Of a stretch of 49,114 bases of DNA, positions 26,951 to 34,633 are shown one piece after another. Position numbers and translations under genes: made by a program. This DNA is from Yoonia sp. (lineage in GTDB: Bacteria; Pseudomonadota; Alphaproteobacteria; Rhodobacterales; Rhodobacteraceae), in contig JAGSGF010000019.1 in NCBI GenBank assembly GCA_023955335.1, positions 1 to 49,114 on the forward strand, written 5' to 3'. The notes below the pieces were generated by a model. The model searched no databases. It saw only the letters and a list, made by a program, of their open reading frames with translations, and was not told where the DNA came from. Every line of letters begins with the position of its first letter. Position 1 is the stretch's first letter.

Positions 26951-28267
26951 CTAGACCTTTGGTTTTGTCTGCAAAAGCGGCATCACTTCGGCCATTTCCG
27001 GCCCGCGCATCCGCCCTGTAACAGCCTTGCGAAGCGGCATAAAAAGCGCCTTGCCCTTGCGGCCTGTCGCGTCTTTCACGGCTGCGGTCCATGTGGCCCA
27101 TGTGTCGTCTGCGTAGGGCGGATCACCCAGCATATCAAACGCTTGGGTGATGAATTCGCGGTCCTCGTCTTCGACCAATGCAACCTCTGCACCGTTCGCG
27201 AAATACGCCCACCAACCTGCAACATCATCCAATGACGCGATGTTGCCTTTGATGGCATTCCAAAAAGCTTCGCGCTTATCTTCGGGGACGTCTGATAGCG
27301 TGTCAGCCACATCTGAGACAGTCAATGTCGCAAGGTAGCGCGCAGTAAGCGGGCCAAGGTCCTCGGCGTCGAATTTGGTCGGCGCGGAGCCGAACTTTGA
27401 AAGATCAAAGCCATCAACGATCTCTTGCACAGTCGCGCGCAGTTCAACAGGGTCAGACGATCCAAGACGCGCCATCAATGACAAGATCGCTTGGGGTGCA
27501 ATGCCTTGCGCACGCAGATCACGCAAGGCGAGCGTGCCAAGACGTTTGGACAATGCTTCGCCTTGCGGACCGGTCAGCAACGAATGGTGCGCAAAGCTTG
27601 GCACGGTGCCGCCTAGCGCTTGCATAATCTGAATTTGGGTCGCTGTGTTGGTGATGTGATCAGACCCTCGGACAATATTGGTCATGCCCATTTCGATGTC
27701 ATCGACAACAGACGCCAGCGTATAAAGGATCTGACCGTCGTTCTTAAACAAAACCGGATCAGACACAGACGCTGCGTCGATGGAAATTGTGCCAACAATT
27801 CCGTCGTCCCATTCGATCCGTTCCAGATCAAGCTTAAACCGCCAATGCGACCCACGCTCTGCACGCAGGGCGTTTTTCTCGTCTTCAGACAGCGCAAGGG
27901 CGGCACGATCATAGACTGGTGGCTTGCCCATATTCAGCTGTTTTTTACGCTTGAGATCCAGCTCGACGGGTGTCTCAAAACACTCATATAGTCGCCCCAT
28001 GTCGATCAGTTTTTGCTTTGCATCCAGATATTTATCCATGCGTTTGGACTGATGCTCCACGCGGTCCCATGTCAGACCCAACCATGTCAGGTCGTCCTTG
28101 ATGGCTTGCACATACTCGTCCTTGGACCGCTCAGGATCGGTGTCGTCGATCCGCAGCACGAATGTGCCGCCGTTCTGACGCGCGATGGCATAGTTGAACA
28201 AGGCAGCCCGCAGGTTGCCGATGTGAATATAGCCAGTGGGCGATGGGGCAAAACGAGTAGTGGTCAT
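26951..28267 (-). CDS. gltX: Glutamyl-tRNA synthetase (short, GltX2-like)
   Basis: A 438-residue class I glutamyl-tRNA synthetase. HIGN (15-18) in YIHIGNLRAALF is the HIGH motif, and ALSKRLG carries the KMSKS loop. The length is at the short end of the family (about 440-470), as in the second GluRS copy that many alphaproteobacteria carry to charge tRNA-Glu or tRNA-Gln. The ATG at 28267 has AAGGA seven bases upstream. Whether this is the only copy cannot be told here. Confidence 0.93.
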   Translation of the reverse strand: MTTTRFAPSPTGYIHIGNLRAALFNYAIARQNGGTFVLRIDDTDPERSKDEYVQAIKDDLTWLGLTWDRVEHQSKRMDKYLDAKQKLIDMGRLYECFETPVELDLKRKKQLNMGKPPVYDRAALALSEDEKNALRAERGSHWRFKLDLERIEWDDGIVGTISIDAASVSDPVLFKNDGQILYTLASVVDDIEMGMTNIVRGSDHITNTATQIQIMQALGGTVPSFAHHSLLTGPQGEALSKRLGTLALRDLRAQGIAPQAILSLMARLGSSDPVELRATVQEIVDGFDLSKFGSAPTKFDAEDLGPLTARYLATLTVSDVADTLSDVPEDKREAFWNAIKGNIASLDDVAGWWAYFANGAEVALVEDEDREFITQAFDMLGDPPYADDTWATWTAAVKDATGRKGKALFMPLRKAVTGRMRGPEMAEVMPLLQTKPKV

Positions 28268-28352
28268 GGGCTTATCCTTTGAGTTAATTCCATGTCTCAT
28301 GTGCGTCCTGATTTGTCTAGTTTAGGCGATGACAGACCGACAAAGCAGGTTA

Positions 28353-28904
28353 CTACCGAAATGCTGGCCCATGTGCCCAAACGGTCAAAGAGGCGCGACT
28401 GCCTTTGGTCACCGGGGTCACACGGTGCAACAGGTAGCTGGGAAAGATGGTTACGGTCCCACGCGCCTTTTGCGCAGTCACCGCATGGCTGGACGGCATC
28501 ACTTCAAGCGCGCCACCAATATAGCTGTCAGGTGCAGATAATTGCGCCACAAGCGTCAGTTTGCGTTTACCCGCAAGCCGCCCATCGCCGATATCGCTGT
28601 GCCAGTCAAAGTGCCCTTCGCGCGCTCCGTCATAGTGGGCGACCTGCACGCTTTCGCAAAAGTCCGTCAGGTCAAACCCAAACGTATCGCGATTGGCCAC
28701 GCGGACCATGTCGATGATTTGATCCATGACCCAGCCTGTGTCTGGCACTCGATCCAGCCAAACCAGATCAGCACGCCGGATGTTGTGGTCTTTGTTTCTG
28801 CCAACCAGCTTTGCATCCTCAACGGGCGCAGCAGCGGTCTGCCCCAATATGCGGTCGCAATCGGCCAACGAGAACGCCGCAGGGATCGTGTGAACGGCTA
28901 TCAT
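28353..28904 (-). CDS. 2OG-Fe(II) dioxygenase, PiuC/YbiX type
   Basis: A 183-residue double-stranded beta-helix dioxygenase of the PKHD (PiuC/YbiX) family. The iron triad appears as HxD in HFDWHSDIGDG and a distal His in FPSYLLHRVTPV, followed by the 2-oxoglutarate-binding Arg in KGSRASLTVWAHG. Relatives are linked with iron uptake and Fe-responsive expression. The start at 28904 (MIAVHTIP) is a guess with a weak ribosome site; an in-frame GTG at 28946 would add 14 residues. Same direction as nadE, 63 bp from it. Confidence 0.82.
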   Translation of the reverse strand: MIAVHTIPAAFSLADCDRILGQTAAAPVEDAKLVGRNKDHNIRRADLVWLDRVPDTGWVMDQIIDMVRVANRDTFGFDLTDFCESVQVAHYDGAREGHFDWHSDIGDGRLAGKRKLTLVAQLSAPDSYIGGALEVMPSSHAVTAQKARGTVTIFPSYLLHRVTPVTKGSRASLTVWAHGPAFR

Positions 28905-28967
28905 TTTTTGGGGACTTTCAAGAAGACGCCTCATCGGTACGCCCACCCGCCCGATTGAGCAAGCGGT

Positions 28968-30629
28968 TTAGCTGTTGTCGCGCCACCGGTTCACAATTGG
29001 ATAGCGCCGGTCGAGCCAGAATGCACGAAGCGACAACCGTGTGCCTGGTGCCGATTGGAACCGCTTATATTCGGAAATATAGAGCAGATGTTCCACCCGT
29101 TTGACCGTGTCGCGCTCATACCCTTTGGCCACGCAATCCGCTACGGACGCCTCATCATCGACAAGCATTTCCAAGATACCGTCAAGAATATCGTAAGGCG
29201 GCAGACTGTCGCTGTCTTTCTGATCGGGTCGCAGTTCCGCTGATGGCGGCTTATCAATAATCGCCGCAGGGATCATCTCGCCTGCGGGTGCCATCATCCA
29301 CGGGGCGTGGTTTTCGTTGCGCCAGCGGCAGGCCGCAAAGACCCGCGTTTTATACATGTCCTTGATCGGATTATAGCCGCCCGACATATCCCCGTAGATG
29401 GTCGCATAACCCACGGCAACTTCGGATTTGTTACCAGTCGTCAGCAGCATTTCCCCAAACTTGTTGGACTGCGCCATCAACAACAGCCCACGAATACGCG
29501 ATTGGATGTTTTCTTCGGTCAGCCCCTCGTCAAGCCCTGCAAACAGTGGCGCGAGGGCCTCGGATACGGCGGCGCGTGGCCCCGCAATATTCACCGTGTC
29601 GTATTTGCAGCCCAGCGCATCAACAACCGCCTGCGCGTCATCAAGCGACGCTTGGCTGGTATATTCGGACGGCAGCATCACACAGCGCACATTGTCCGGA
29701 CCAAGCGCATCTGCGGCGATGGTCGCCACGATGGCGCTGTCGATCCCGCCGGACAAGCCAAGCAGGCATTTCTTGAAACCGGTTTTGCCAAAGTAGTCGC
29801 GCAAGGTGTCAACCATGGCGCGGTAATCTTGGGCAATCTCTGGCGGTAACGGGGCTTTATCGCCGCTGGCAGCAACCCAGCCGTCCGGTCCACGGGTGAA
29901 ATCAACCTGCGCGATAGCTGTGTCGAACAACGGCAATTGCAGCGCCAATTCGCCCCCACGGTTCAGCACAAATGACCCCCCGTCAAAGGCTTGGTCGTCT
30001 TGGCCGCCAACCATATTCAGATAGACGAGCGGCACATCGTTTTCGACAACTCGCGCGACCATCGCGTTCATCCGGTAGTCAAACTTGCCACGAAAGTAGG
30101 GCGATCCGTTAGGGACCAAGAACATTTCTGCGCCGGACTCAACCATGGCCTCGGCCACGTCTTCATACCAAGCATCCTCGCAGATTGGACTGCCGATGCG
30201 CGGACCGTTTGGAATGGCATATGGCCCTTGGATGTCACCACGATTGAATTGGCGAACCTCGTCAAAGACGGTGTAGTTGGGTAAAAAGTGCTTGAACTGG
30301 CGCGACACGATCTTGCCGCCACGACAGATGTGATAGGCGTTATAAAGGCGCCCGTTTTCTGCGTATGGTCCGCCGATTGCCAATGTTGGGCCGTCAGCAC
30401 ATGCGACGGCCAAAGCCTCAACAGCCGCCATGGCCGCAAGGTGAAACGCGGGCTTGTTCACAAGATCTTGGGTCGAATACCCGGTGATGAACATCTCTGG
30501 CAAGGCGACCATATCGGCGCCTGCGGCTTTGCCCTGCTCCCATGCATCGCGCGCAAGCGCTGCGTTGCCTGCAAGGTCCCCCACGGTTGGGTTCAATTGC
30601 GCAATTGTTAACCGGAAATGATCGCTCAT
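28968..30629 (-). CDS. nadE: Glutamine-dependent NAD+ synthase
   Basis: A 553-residue two-domain enzyme that amidates deamido-NAD, the final step of NAD synthesis. The N-terminal carbon-nitrogen hydrolase domain has its triad in ALPEMFITGY (Glu), FKHFLPNYTVFDE (Lys) and GSPICEDAWY (Cys), supplying ammonia from glutamine. The C-terminal synthetase has the ATP loop GLSGGIDSA near residue 300. Either of two adjacent ATGs (30632 or 30629) may be used; AAGGAT favours the second by spacing. It heads a group running nadE, dioxygenase, gltX, MATE. Confidence 0.95.
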   Translation of the reverse strand: MSDHFRLTIAQLNPTVGDLAGNAALARDAWEQGKAAGADMVALPEMFITGYSTQDLVNKPAFHLAAMAAVEALAVACADGPTLAIGGPYAENGRLYNAYHICRGGKIVSRQFKHFLPNYTVFDEVRQFNRGDIQGPYAIPNGPRIGSPICEDAWYEDVAEAMVESGAEMFLVPNGSPYFRGKFDYRMNAMVARVVENDVPLVYLNMVGGQDDQAFDGGSFVLNRGGELALQLPLFDTAIAQVDFTRGPDGWVAASGDKAPLPPEIAQDYRAMVDTLRDYFGKTGFKKCLLGLSGGIDSAIVATIAADALGPDNVRCVMLPSEYTSQASLDDAQAVVDALGCKYDTVNIAGPRAAVSEALAPLFAGLDEGLTEENIQSRIRGLLLMAQSNKFGEMLLTTGNKSEVAVGYATIYGDMSGGYNPIKDMYKTRVFAACRWRNENHAPWMMAPAGEMIPAAIIDKPPSAELRPDQKDSDSLPPYDILDGILEMLVDDEASVADCVAKGYERDTVKRVEHLLYISEYKRFQSAPGTRLSLRAFWLDRRYPIVNRWRDNS

Positions 30630-30765
30630 CATACTATCCTTCGTCGTTGTCCCTGATGTAGCATATTGGTCGGCAAGGGAAAGCCGATTGCAGCTCAAAC
30701 CCCCGTTGTCACCCCTGCCCCCTTGGACTAGGCTGCGGGCTATCGATCAGGCTGGGGAATAAAGT

Positions 30766-32196
30766 ATGGCACATTGGGCATGGCAAGGCGCGGCATTGGC
30801 TGGCGCACTGACACTGGCGGGCATGGCGGATGCGCAGACTGTCCAAACCAAGCAATACGACGATGGCGGCGTCTATGAAGGCGCGTTCCTGAACGGAAAA
30901 CAACATGGGCAAGGTACCTACCGCCTGCCCAATGGATACGAGTACATTGGCGAGTGGGTGAACGGCGAAATTCGCGGCACCGGCACTGCGCGTTTCCCCA
31001 ATGGGTCCATCTATGAGGGCACATTTGTTGCAGGCAAACCGTCCGGTACGGGCAAGATCACATTCGCTGATGGCGGCACATTTGAAGGCGACTGGTTGGG
31101 TGGCAACATCACAGGGCGCGGGATCGCAGCCTATGCCAATGGCGTCATCTACGAAGGCGAGTTCCGCAACGCGATGCACCACGGGACAGGCACAATGAAA
31201 TCCCCAAGCGGCTACGTTTACGAAGGCCCTTGGATCAATGGCGTCAAAGAAGGCGATGGCCAAATCACCTATCCAGATGGCGCTGTCTATGCAGGAAGCC
31301 TGAAGGCGGGCGAACGCGATGGCACAGGCACGCTGACAATGGCCGATGGTCTGGTTTACGTCGGCACATGGGTGAATGGCCAAATCGAAGGTCAAGGCCG
31401 TTTGGAACAACCCAACGGTGACGTCTATGATGGTGACTTGGTTGCAGGCCGCCGTCAGGGCACCGGTACTGTCACCTACGCCAATGGTGACACGTATATC
31501 GGCGGCTTTGTTGATGACAAACGCCACGGCCAAGGCACATTTATCGGAACCGACGGTTACAAATATAGCGGCGACTGGAAAGCAGGCCAGATTGAGGGCA
31601 CAGGTGAGGTTACTTACCCAGATGGCTCAGTTTATACCGGCACGTTCAGTGCGGACCTCGCAGACGGCATGGGTAAGATTATCTATCCTGACGGGTCCAG
31701 CTATGAAGGGGCGTGGGACAATGGCGTGATCAACGGCACCGGTATTGCGACCTATGCCAATGGTTTGGTCTACGAAGGCGAGTTTTTGAACGCGAAGAAC
31801 CACGGCCAGGGTAAAATGACCTATGCCGATGGTTATACCTATGATGGTGCGTGGGCTGACGGTCAGCGCAGCGGCATGGGCCGTGCGATTTATGCCGATG
31901 GCACGATCTATGACGGGACGTTCAAAGACGGCCAACGCGATGGCACCGGAAAAATCACCCTGCCCGACGGTTTCATCTATGAAGGCGCATGGACAAACGG
32001 TGAAATTAGCGGCCAAGGCACCGCTACATATGCAAACGGCGATATCTACGAAGGCACGTTCGTGCGTGGCCGCCGACAAGGTGCGGGCACAATGCGCTAT
32101 GCAACAGGCGAAGAAGCCACAGGCGATTGGGTTGATGGTGCGTTGCCAGCAGCCCAGGTCGCACCTGCGGTCGAAGACCCCGCCGCAGACAACTAA
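30766..32196 (+). CDS. Secreted MORN-repeat protein (18 repeats)
   Basis: A 476-residue protein. A hydrophobic N-terminus ending near GMADAQ looks like a signal peptide. From residue 37 to 450 it is built entirely of 18 tandem 23-residue MORN repeats (pattern YEGxF/WxxGxxxGxGxxxxxxG), followed by a partial repeat and a 26-residue acidic tail. Position 5 alternates F/L and W. Repeats 10-18 match repeats 1-9 one for one, so the gene arose by doubling a nine-repeat block (30874-31494 and 31495-32115). MORN proteins form long beta-strand rods that bind lipids or proteins. The cell location is inferred from the signal peptide. Overlaps the photolyase gene tail to tail by 4 bp. Confidence 0.9.
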   Translation: MAHWAWQGAALAGALTLAGMADAQTVQTKQYDDGGVYEGAFLNGKQHGQGTYRLPNGYEYIGEWVNGEIRGTGTARFPNGSIYEGTFVAGKPSGTGKITFADGGTFEGDWLGGNITGRGIAAYANGVIYEGEFRNAMHHGTGTMKSPSGYVYEGPWINGVKEGDGQITYPDGAVYAGSLKAGERDGTGTLTMADGLVYVGTWVNGQIEGQGRLEQPNGDVYDGDLVAGRRQGTGTVTYANGDTYIGGFVDDKRHGQGTFIGTDGYKYSGDWKAGQIEGTGEVTYPDGSVYTGTFSADLADGMGKIIYPDGSSYEGAWDNGVINGTGIATYANGLVYEGEFLNAKNHGQGKMTYADGYTYDGAWADGQRSGMGRAIYADGTIYDGTFKDGQRDGTGKITLPDGFIYEGAWTNGEISGQGTATYANGDIYEGTFVRGRRQGAGTMRYATGEEATGDWVDGALPAAQVAPAVEDPAADN

Positions 32197-33710
32197 ACCA
32201 CGTCGCCTGCGTCCAGTTTCTTTAGCCACGCTGTTGCCTCGGACAACACGGTGTCCCGTTTGGCATCATCCATCTTATCCCAGATACGGTACATGTTTCC
32301 CATGCGCGGATTTTTGACGAACCTGTCGCGGTGCCGGTCAAGGAAATGCCAATACAGCAGGTTAAACGGGCAAGCATCTTTTCCGGTTTTGTCCTGCACA
32401 CGGTAGGCGCAGGATTTGCAATAGTTCGACATCTTGTGGATGTAATTCCCGCTGGAAATATAGGGCTTGGATGCGATGATACCCCCGTCGGCAAACTGGC
32501 TCATCCCAATGACATTGGGTGCCTCGACCCATTCATAAGCATCCGCGTAAACCGCCAGATACCACGCGTGCACTTGGGCCGGATCAACCCCTGCCAGCAG
32601 CGCAAAGTTTCCCGTCACCATCAGCCGTTGAATATGATGCGCATAAGCGTGCTTTTGAGTCTGTCCGATCGCCTGATCCATGCAATGCATTTTGGTGGGC
32701 TTGCCCCAAAACATCTCGGGCAGGTCGCGGGTATGATCCAACCCGTTGCGCTGAGTGTAGTCCCGCCCCTCAAGGAAATAGATCCCTCGCACGTATTCGC
32801 GCCAGCCGATGATCTGCCGGATAAACCCTTCAACCGCATTCAACGGTGCGTGGCCCGTGGTGTAGGCCGCCTCAACCTGCTTACAAACCGCGAACGGATC
32901 AAGCAGCCCTGCGTTCAAGTACAGCCCAATGATCGCATGATACATAAACGGCTGGCCCGTGACCATCGCATCTTGGAAGTCGCCAAACTGCGGCAAAGCA
33001 AAGGTGATCCAATGATCGAGAGAGGCCTGTGCGTCCTGCGCCGTTGTGGCGAACCAAAACGGGGTCAGGTCGCCGAAATTGTCGCCATAGCGGCGAGCCA
33101 CCAGATCCAGCACCTCTTGGTCAGGTTCAAATTCTAACGGACCACTATGCTTGATCTCATCGGGCGCGGGTTTGCGGTTGTCGTGGTCATAATTCCACTT
33201 ACCGCCCTCCGGCTTATCCCCATCCATCAACAGGTTCGTTTTGCGGCGCATATCGCGATAGAAATACTCCATGCGCAACTGTTTGCGGCCCTCGGCCCAC
33301 CCTTCAAAATCCGCATGGCTTGCGATGAACCGATCATCAGGCAGCGTGTGCACCCGCAGCGGCAGATCGTCCAGCGCATCGATCAATCGCCATTCACCGG
33401 GCGCGGTGATGACAACGCCGCGAGTGTCTTGTTCGCTCGCGCGGCGGATCAATTCACCACCGATAGATTGGGTATTGTCAGGATCGTCCAGCTTGGAATA
33501 CCGGACAGTCCAGCCACCCGCGCGCAGGGCATCCGCAAACCGGCGCATCGCCATGAACGTGAACGCAATTTTCTTGGGGTGATGGGGGGTATATGTCGCC
33601 TCTGCGTCAACCTCGGCCATGACCACAATATCGCGGGCTTTGTCGGCTTTGCGCAAACCGTGCAGGCCAATCGACAACTGGTTACCCAGTACAAGAATAA
33701 GCCTCACCAC
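32193..33710 (-). CDS. Iron-sulfur (6-4) photolyase / cryptochrome (PhrB type)
   Basis: A 505-residue member of the FeS-BCP group of photolyases, which repair UV-made (6-4) photoproducts with blue light using FAD, a lumazine-type antenna and a [4Fe-4S] cluster. The four cluster cysteines are at 343, 431, 434 and 447. Their spacing (88, 3 and 13 residues) equals that of PhrB of Agrobacterium as I recall it (350, 438, 441, 454). The SDR gene upstream overlaps its start by 7 bp. Confidence 0.93.
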   Translation of the reverse strand: MVRLILVLGNQLSIGLHGLRKADKARDIVVMAEVDAEATYTPHHPKKIAFTFMAMRRFADALRAGGWTVRYSKLDDPDNTQSIGGELIRRASEQDTRGVVITAPGEWRLIDALDDLPLRVHTLPDDRFIASHADFEGWAEGRKQLRMEYFYRDMRRKTNLLMDGDKPEGGKWNYDHDNRKPAPDEIKHSGPLEFEPDQEVLDLVARRYGDNFGDLTPFWFATTAQDAQASLDHWITFALPQFGDFQDAMVTGQPFMYHAIIGLYLNAGLLDPFAVCKQVEAAYTTGHAPLNAVEGFIRQIIGWREYVRGIYFLEGRDYTQRNGLDHTRDLPEMFWGKPTKMHCMDQAIGQTQKHAYAHHIQRLMVTGNFALLAGVDPAQVHAWYLAVYADAYEWVEAPNVIGMSQFADGGIIASKPYISSGNYIHKMSNYCKSCAYRVQDKTGKDACPFNLLYWHFLDRHRDRFVKNPRMGNMYRIWDKMDDAKRDTVLSEATAWLKKLDAGDVV

Positions 33711-34345
33711 GGGATACCTGCCCCCGAATAGTCGAAAAATCCGCCCGTTTGGGCAGGCGTCAGCCCCTCAATCACACCCCACAAATTCACAGCGGCTTGA
33801 TTCGGTGCGACAGTCGCATGGCGGCCTGCATAGTTCGCGGTGAATGGCGTCGCGACAGTGCCCGGATGCAGCGCCACACAAACCGATCCTTTATGCGTGC
33901 GGGCCAACTCGATGGCGGCGCCGTGCACGATCTGGTTCAACGCAGCCTTCGATGCACGGTAACTATGCCAGCCACCAATCGCGTTATCGCCAATGGACCC
34001 AACGCGCGCGGACAATACAGCCACACGCCCGTCCGATGCCAAAAGACGCGGCACGTGCCGCAAAATAAGCGCAGGACCAACCGCGTTCACGGCCATCACA
34101 TGCAACATCGTGGTGGCATCAATCGCAGACAAGGACTTCTCTGGGACACCCAGCACGCCAACCGCCACGATGATGCGATCAAATGGCCCTAAAAGACTGT
34201 CCAGAATGCGGTCAACGCTGGCAGGATCGGTGACATCAAATCCATCTGCGGCACGTGATACCGTCGTGATATCGCCCTGCCCTGCCTTGGCCAAAGCTGC
34301 CCCAATTCCGCCCGAGGCGCCGATTATCAAAATTTTATCCATCAC
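33704..34345 (-). CDS. SDR family oxidoreductase
   Basis: A 213-residue short-chain dehydrogenase with the cofactor motif GASGGIGAAL near residue 8, a catalytic Ser in VGSIG and YRASK (Tyr-x-x-x-Lys) near residue 143. Residues before it, LSARVGSIGDNAIGGWHSYR, match the CsgA-like subgroup. It overlaps the photolyase gene by 7 bp, so the pair is co-translated. Such SDR genes often sit with these photolyases, but the link to DNA repair is unexplained. The leucine promoter lies just behind its start on the other strand. Confidence 0.87.
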   Translation of the reverse strand: MMDKILIIGASGGIGAALAKAGQGDITTVSRAADGFDVTDPASVDRILDSLLGPFDRIIVAVGVLGVPEKSLSAIDATTMLHVMAVNAVGPALILRHVPRLLASDGRVAVLSARVGSIGDNAIGGWHSYRASKAALNQIVHGAAIELARTHKGSVCVALHPGTVATPFTANYAGRHATVAPNQAAVNLWGVIEGLTPAQTGGFFDYSGAGIPW

Positions 34346-34413
34346 CGATATTTAGAGCATCGCCAACGCCTGACCACCCTTCAATTTTTCCGAGCCCAAA
34401 TATGTCGGGGGTA

Positions 34414-34444
34414 CGGGGGCTGGCCCCCGAAAAACGGGGGTTTT
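34414..34444. terminator. Three-arm GC hairpin cluster upstream of the leucine leader
   Basis: CGGGGG (34414-34419), CCCCCG (34424-34429) and CGGGGG (34435-34440) lie in a row, then TTTTC. The middle arm can pair with either neighbour, so two hairpins exclude each other: a 4-nt loop form without U-tract, and a 5-A loop form followed by TTTT that looks like an intrinsic terminator on the plus strand. It lies between divergent genes, where a terminator is not expected. Confidence 0.5.
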
Positions 34445-34468
34445 CATTCACTTTCATCTGCGTATAGT
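34441..34468 (+). promoter_or_regulatory. Candidate leucine operon promoter
   Basis: TATAGT (34463-34468) resembles a sigma-70 -10 box, with TTTTCA (34441-34446) 16 bp upstream as a weak -35. Transcription would begin at about 34475, at or next to the leader ATG (34476). Confidence 0.35.
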
Positions 34469-34475
34469 TAGATCC

Positions 34476-34559
34476 ATGAACGCAAACGCACATATCACAT
34501 TTGCCGCCCCTATTGGGCTTGGCCTATTTGCGCTGCTTCTCCTCCTTAGCTGCCTCTGA
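34476..34559 (+). CDS. leuL: leu operon leader peptide
   Basis: A 27-codon open frame just upstream of leuA, too short for gene finders. It ends in FALLLLLSCL: eight of its last 13 residues are leucine, five of them in a row (codons CTG CTT CTC CTC CTT). Its stop codon (34557-34559) is inside the left arm of a 10-bp stem. This is the layout of a transcription-attenuation leader in which ribosome stalling at leucine codons senses Leu-tRNA. No ribosome site is visible and the start may be leaderless. Confidence 0.82.
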   Translation: MNANAHITFAAPIGLGLFALLLLLSCL

Positions 34560-34600
34560 GCGTGCCATATCGGTGCGACCGCTCAGAGGGGACCAGCACC
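34548..34600 (+). promoter_or_regulatory. leu attenuator stem-loops
   Basis: CCTCTGAGCG (34553-34562) pairs perfectly with CGCTCAGAGG (34580-34589) around a 17-nt loop. The left arm overlaps the leader stop codon. A competing pairing, GGTGC (34572-34576) with GCACC (34596-34600), encloses the right arm, so the two structures may alternate. By position, the 10-bp stem would be the antiterminator (arm 2 with 3), free when the ribosome stalls on the leucine codons. No U-tract follows, so the ending mechanism is unclear. Confidence 0.65.
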
Positions 34601-34633
34601 AAGACAGCTTAAGGACAACAAGGAATACCTAAA

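Noticed and set aside
30709..31533. 274-codon minus-strand frame inside the MORN gene, rich in A, C and I
   Set aside because: It is the antisense of the 23-residue repeats, which keeps a frame open by periodicity alone. A second such shadow lies at 31627-32229.
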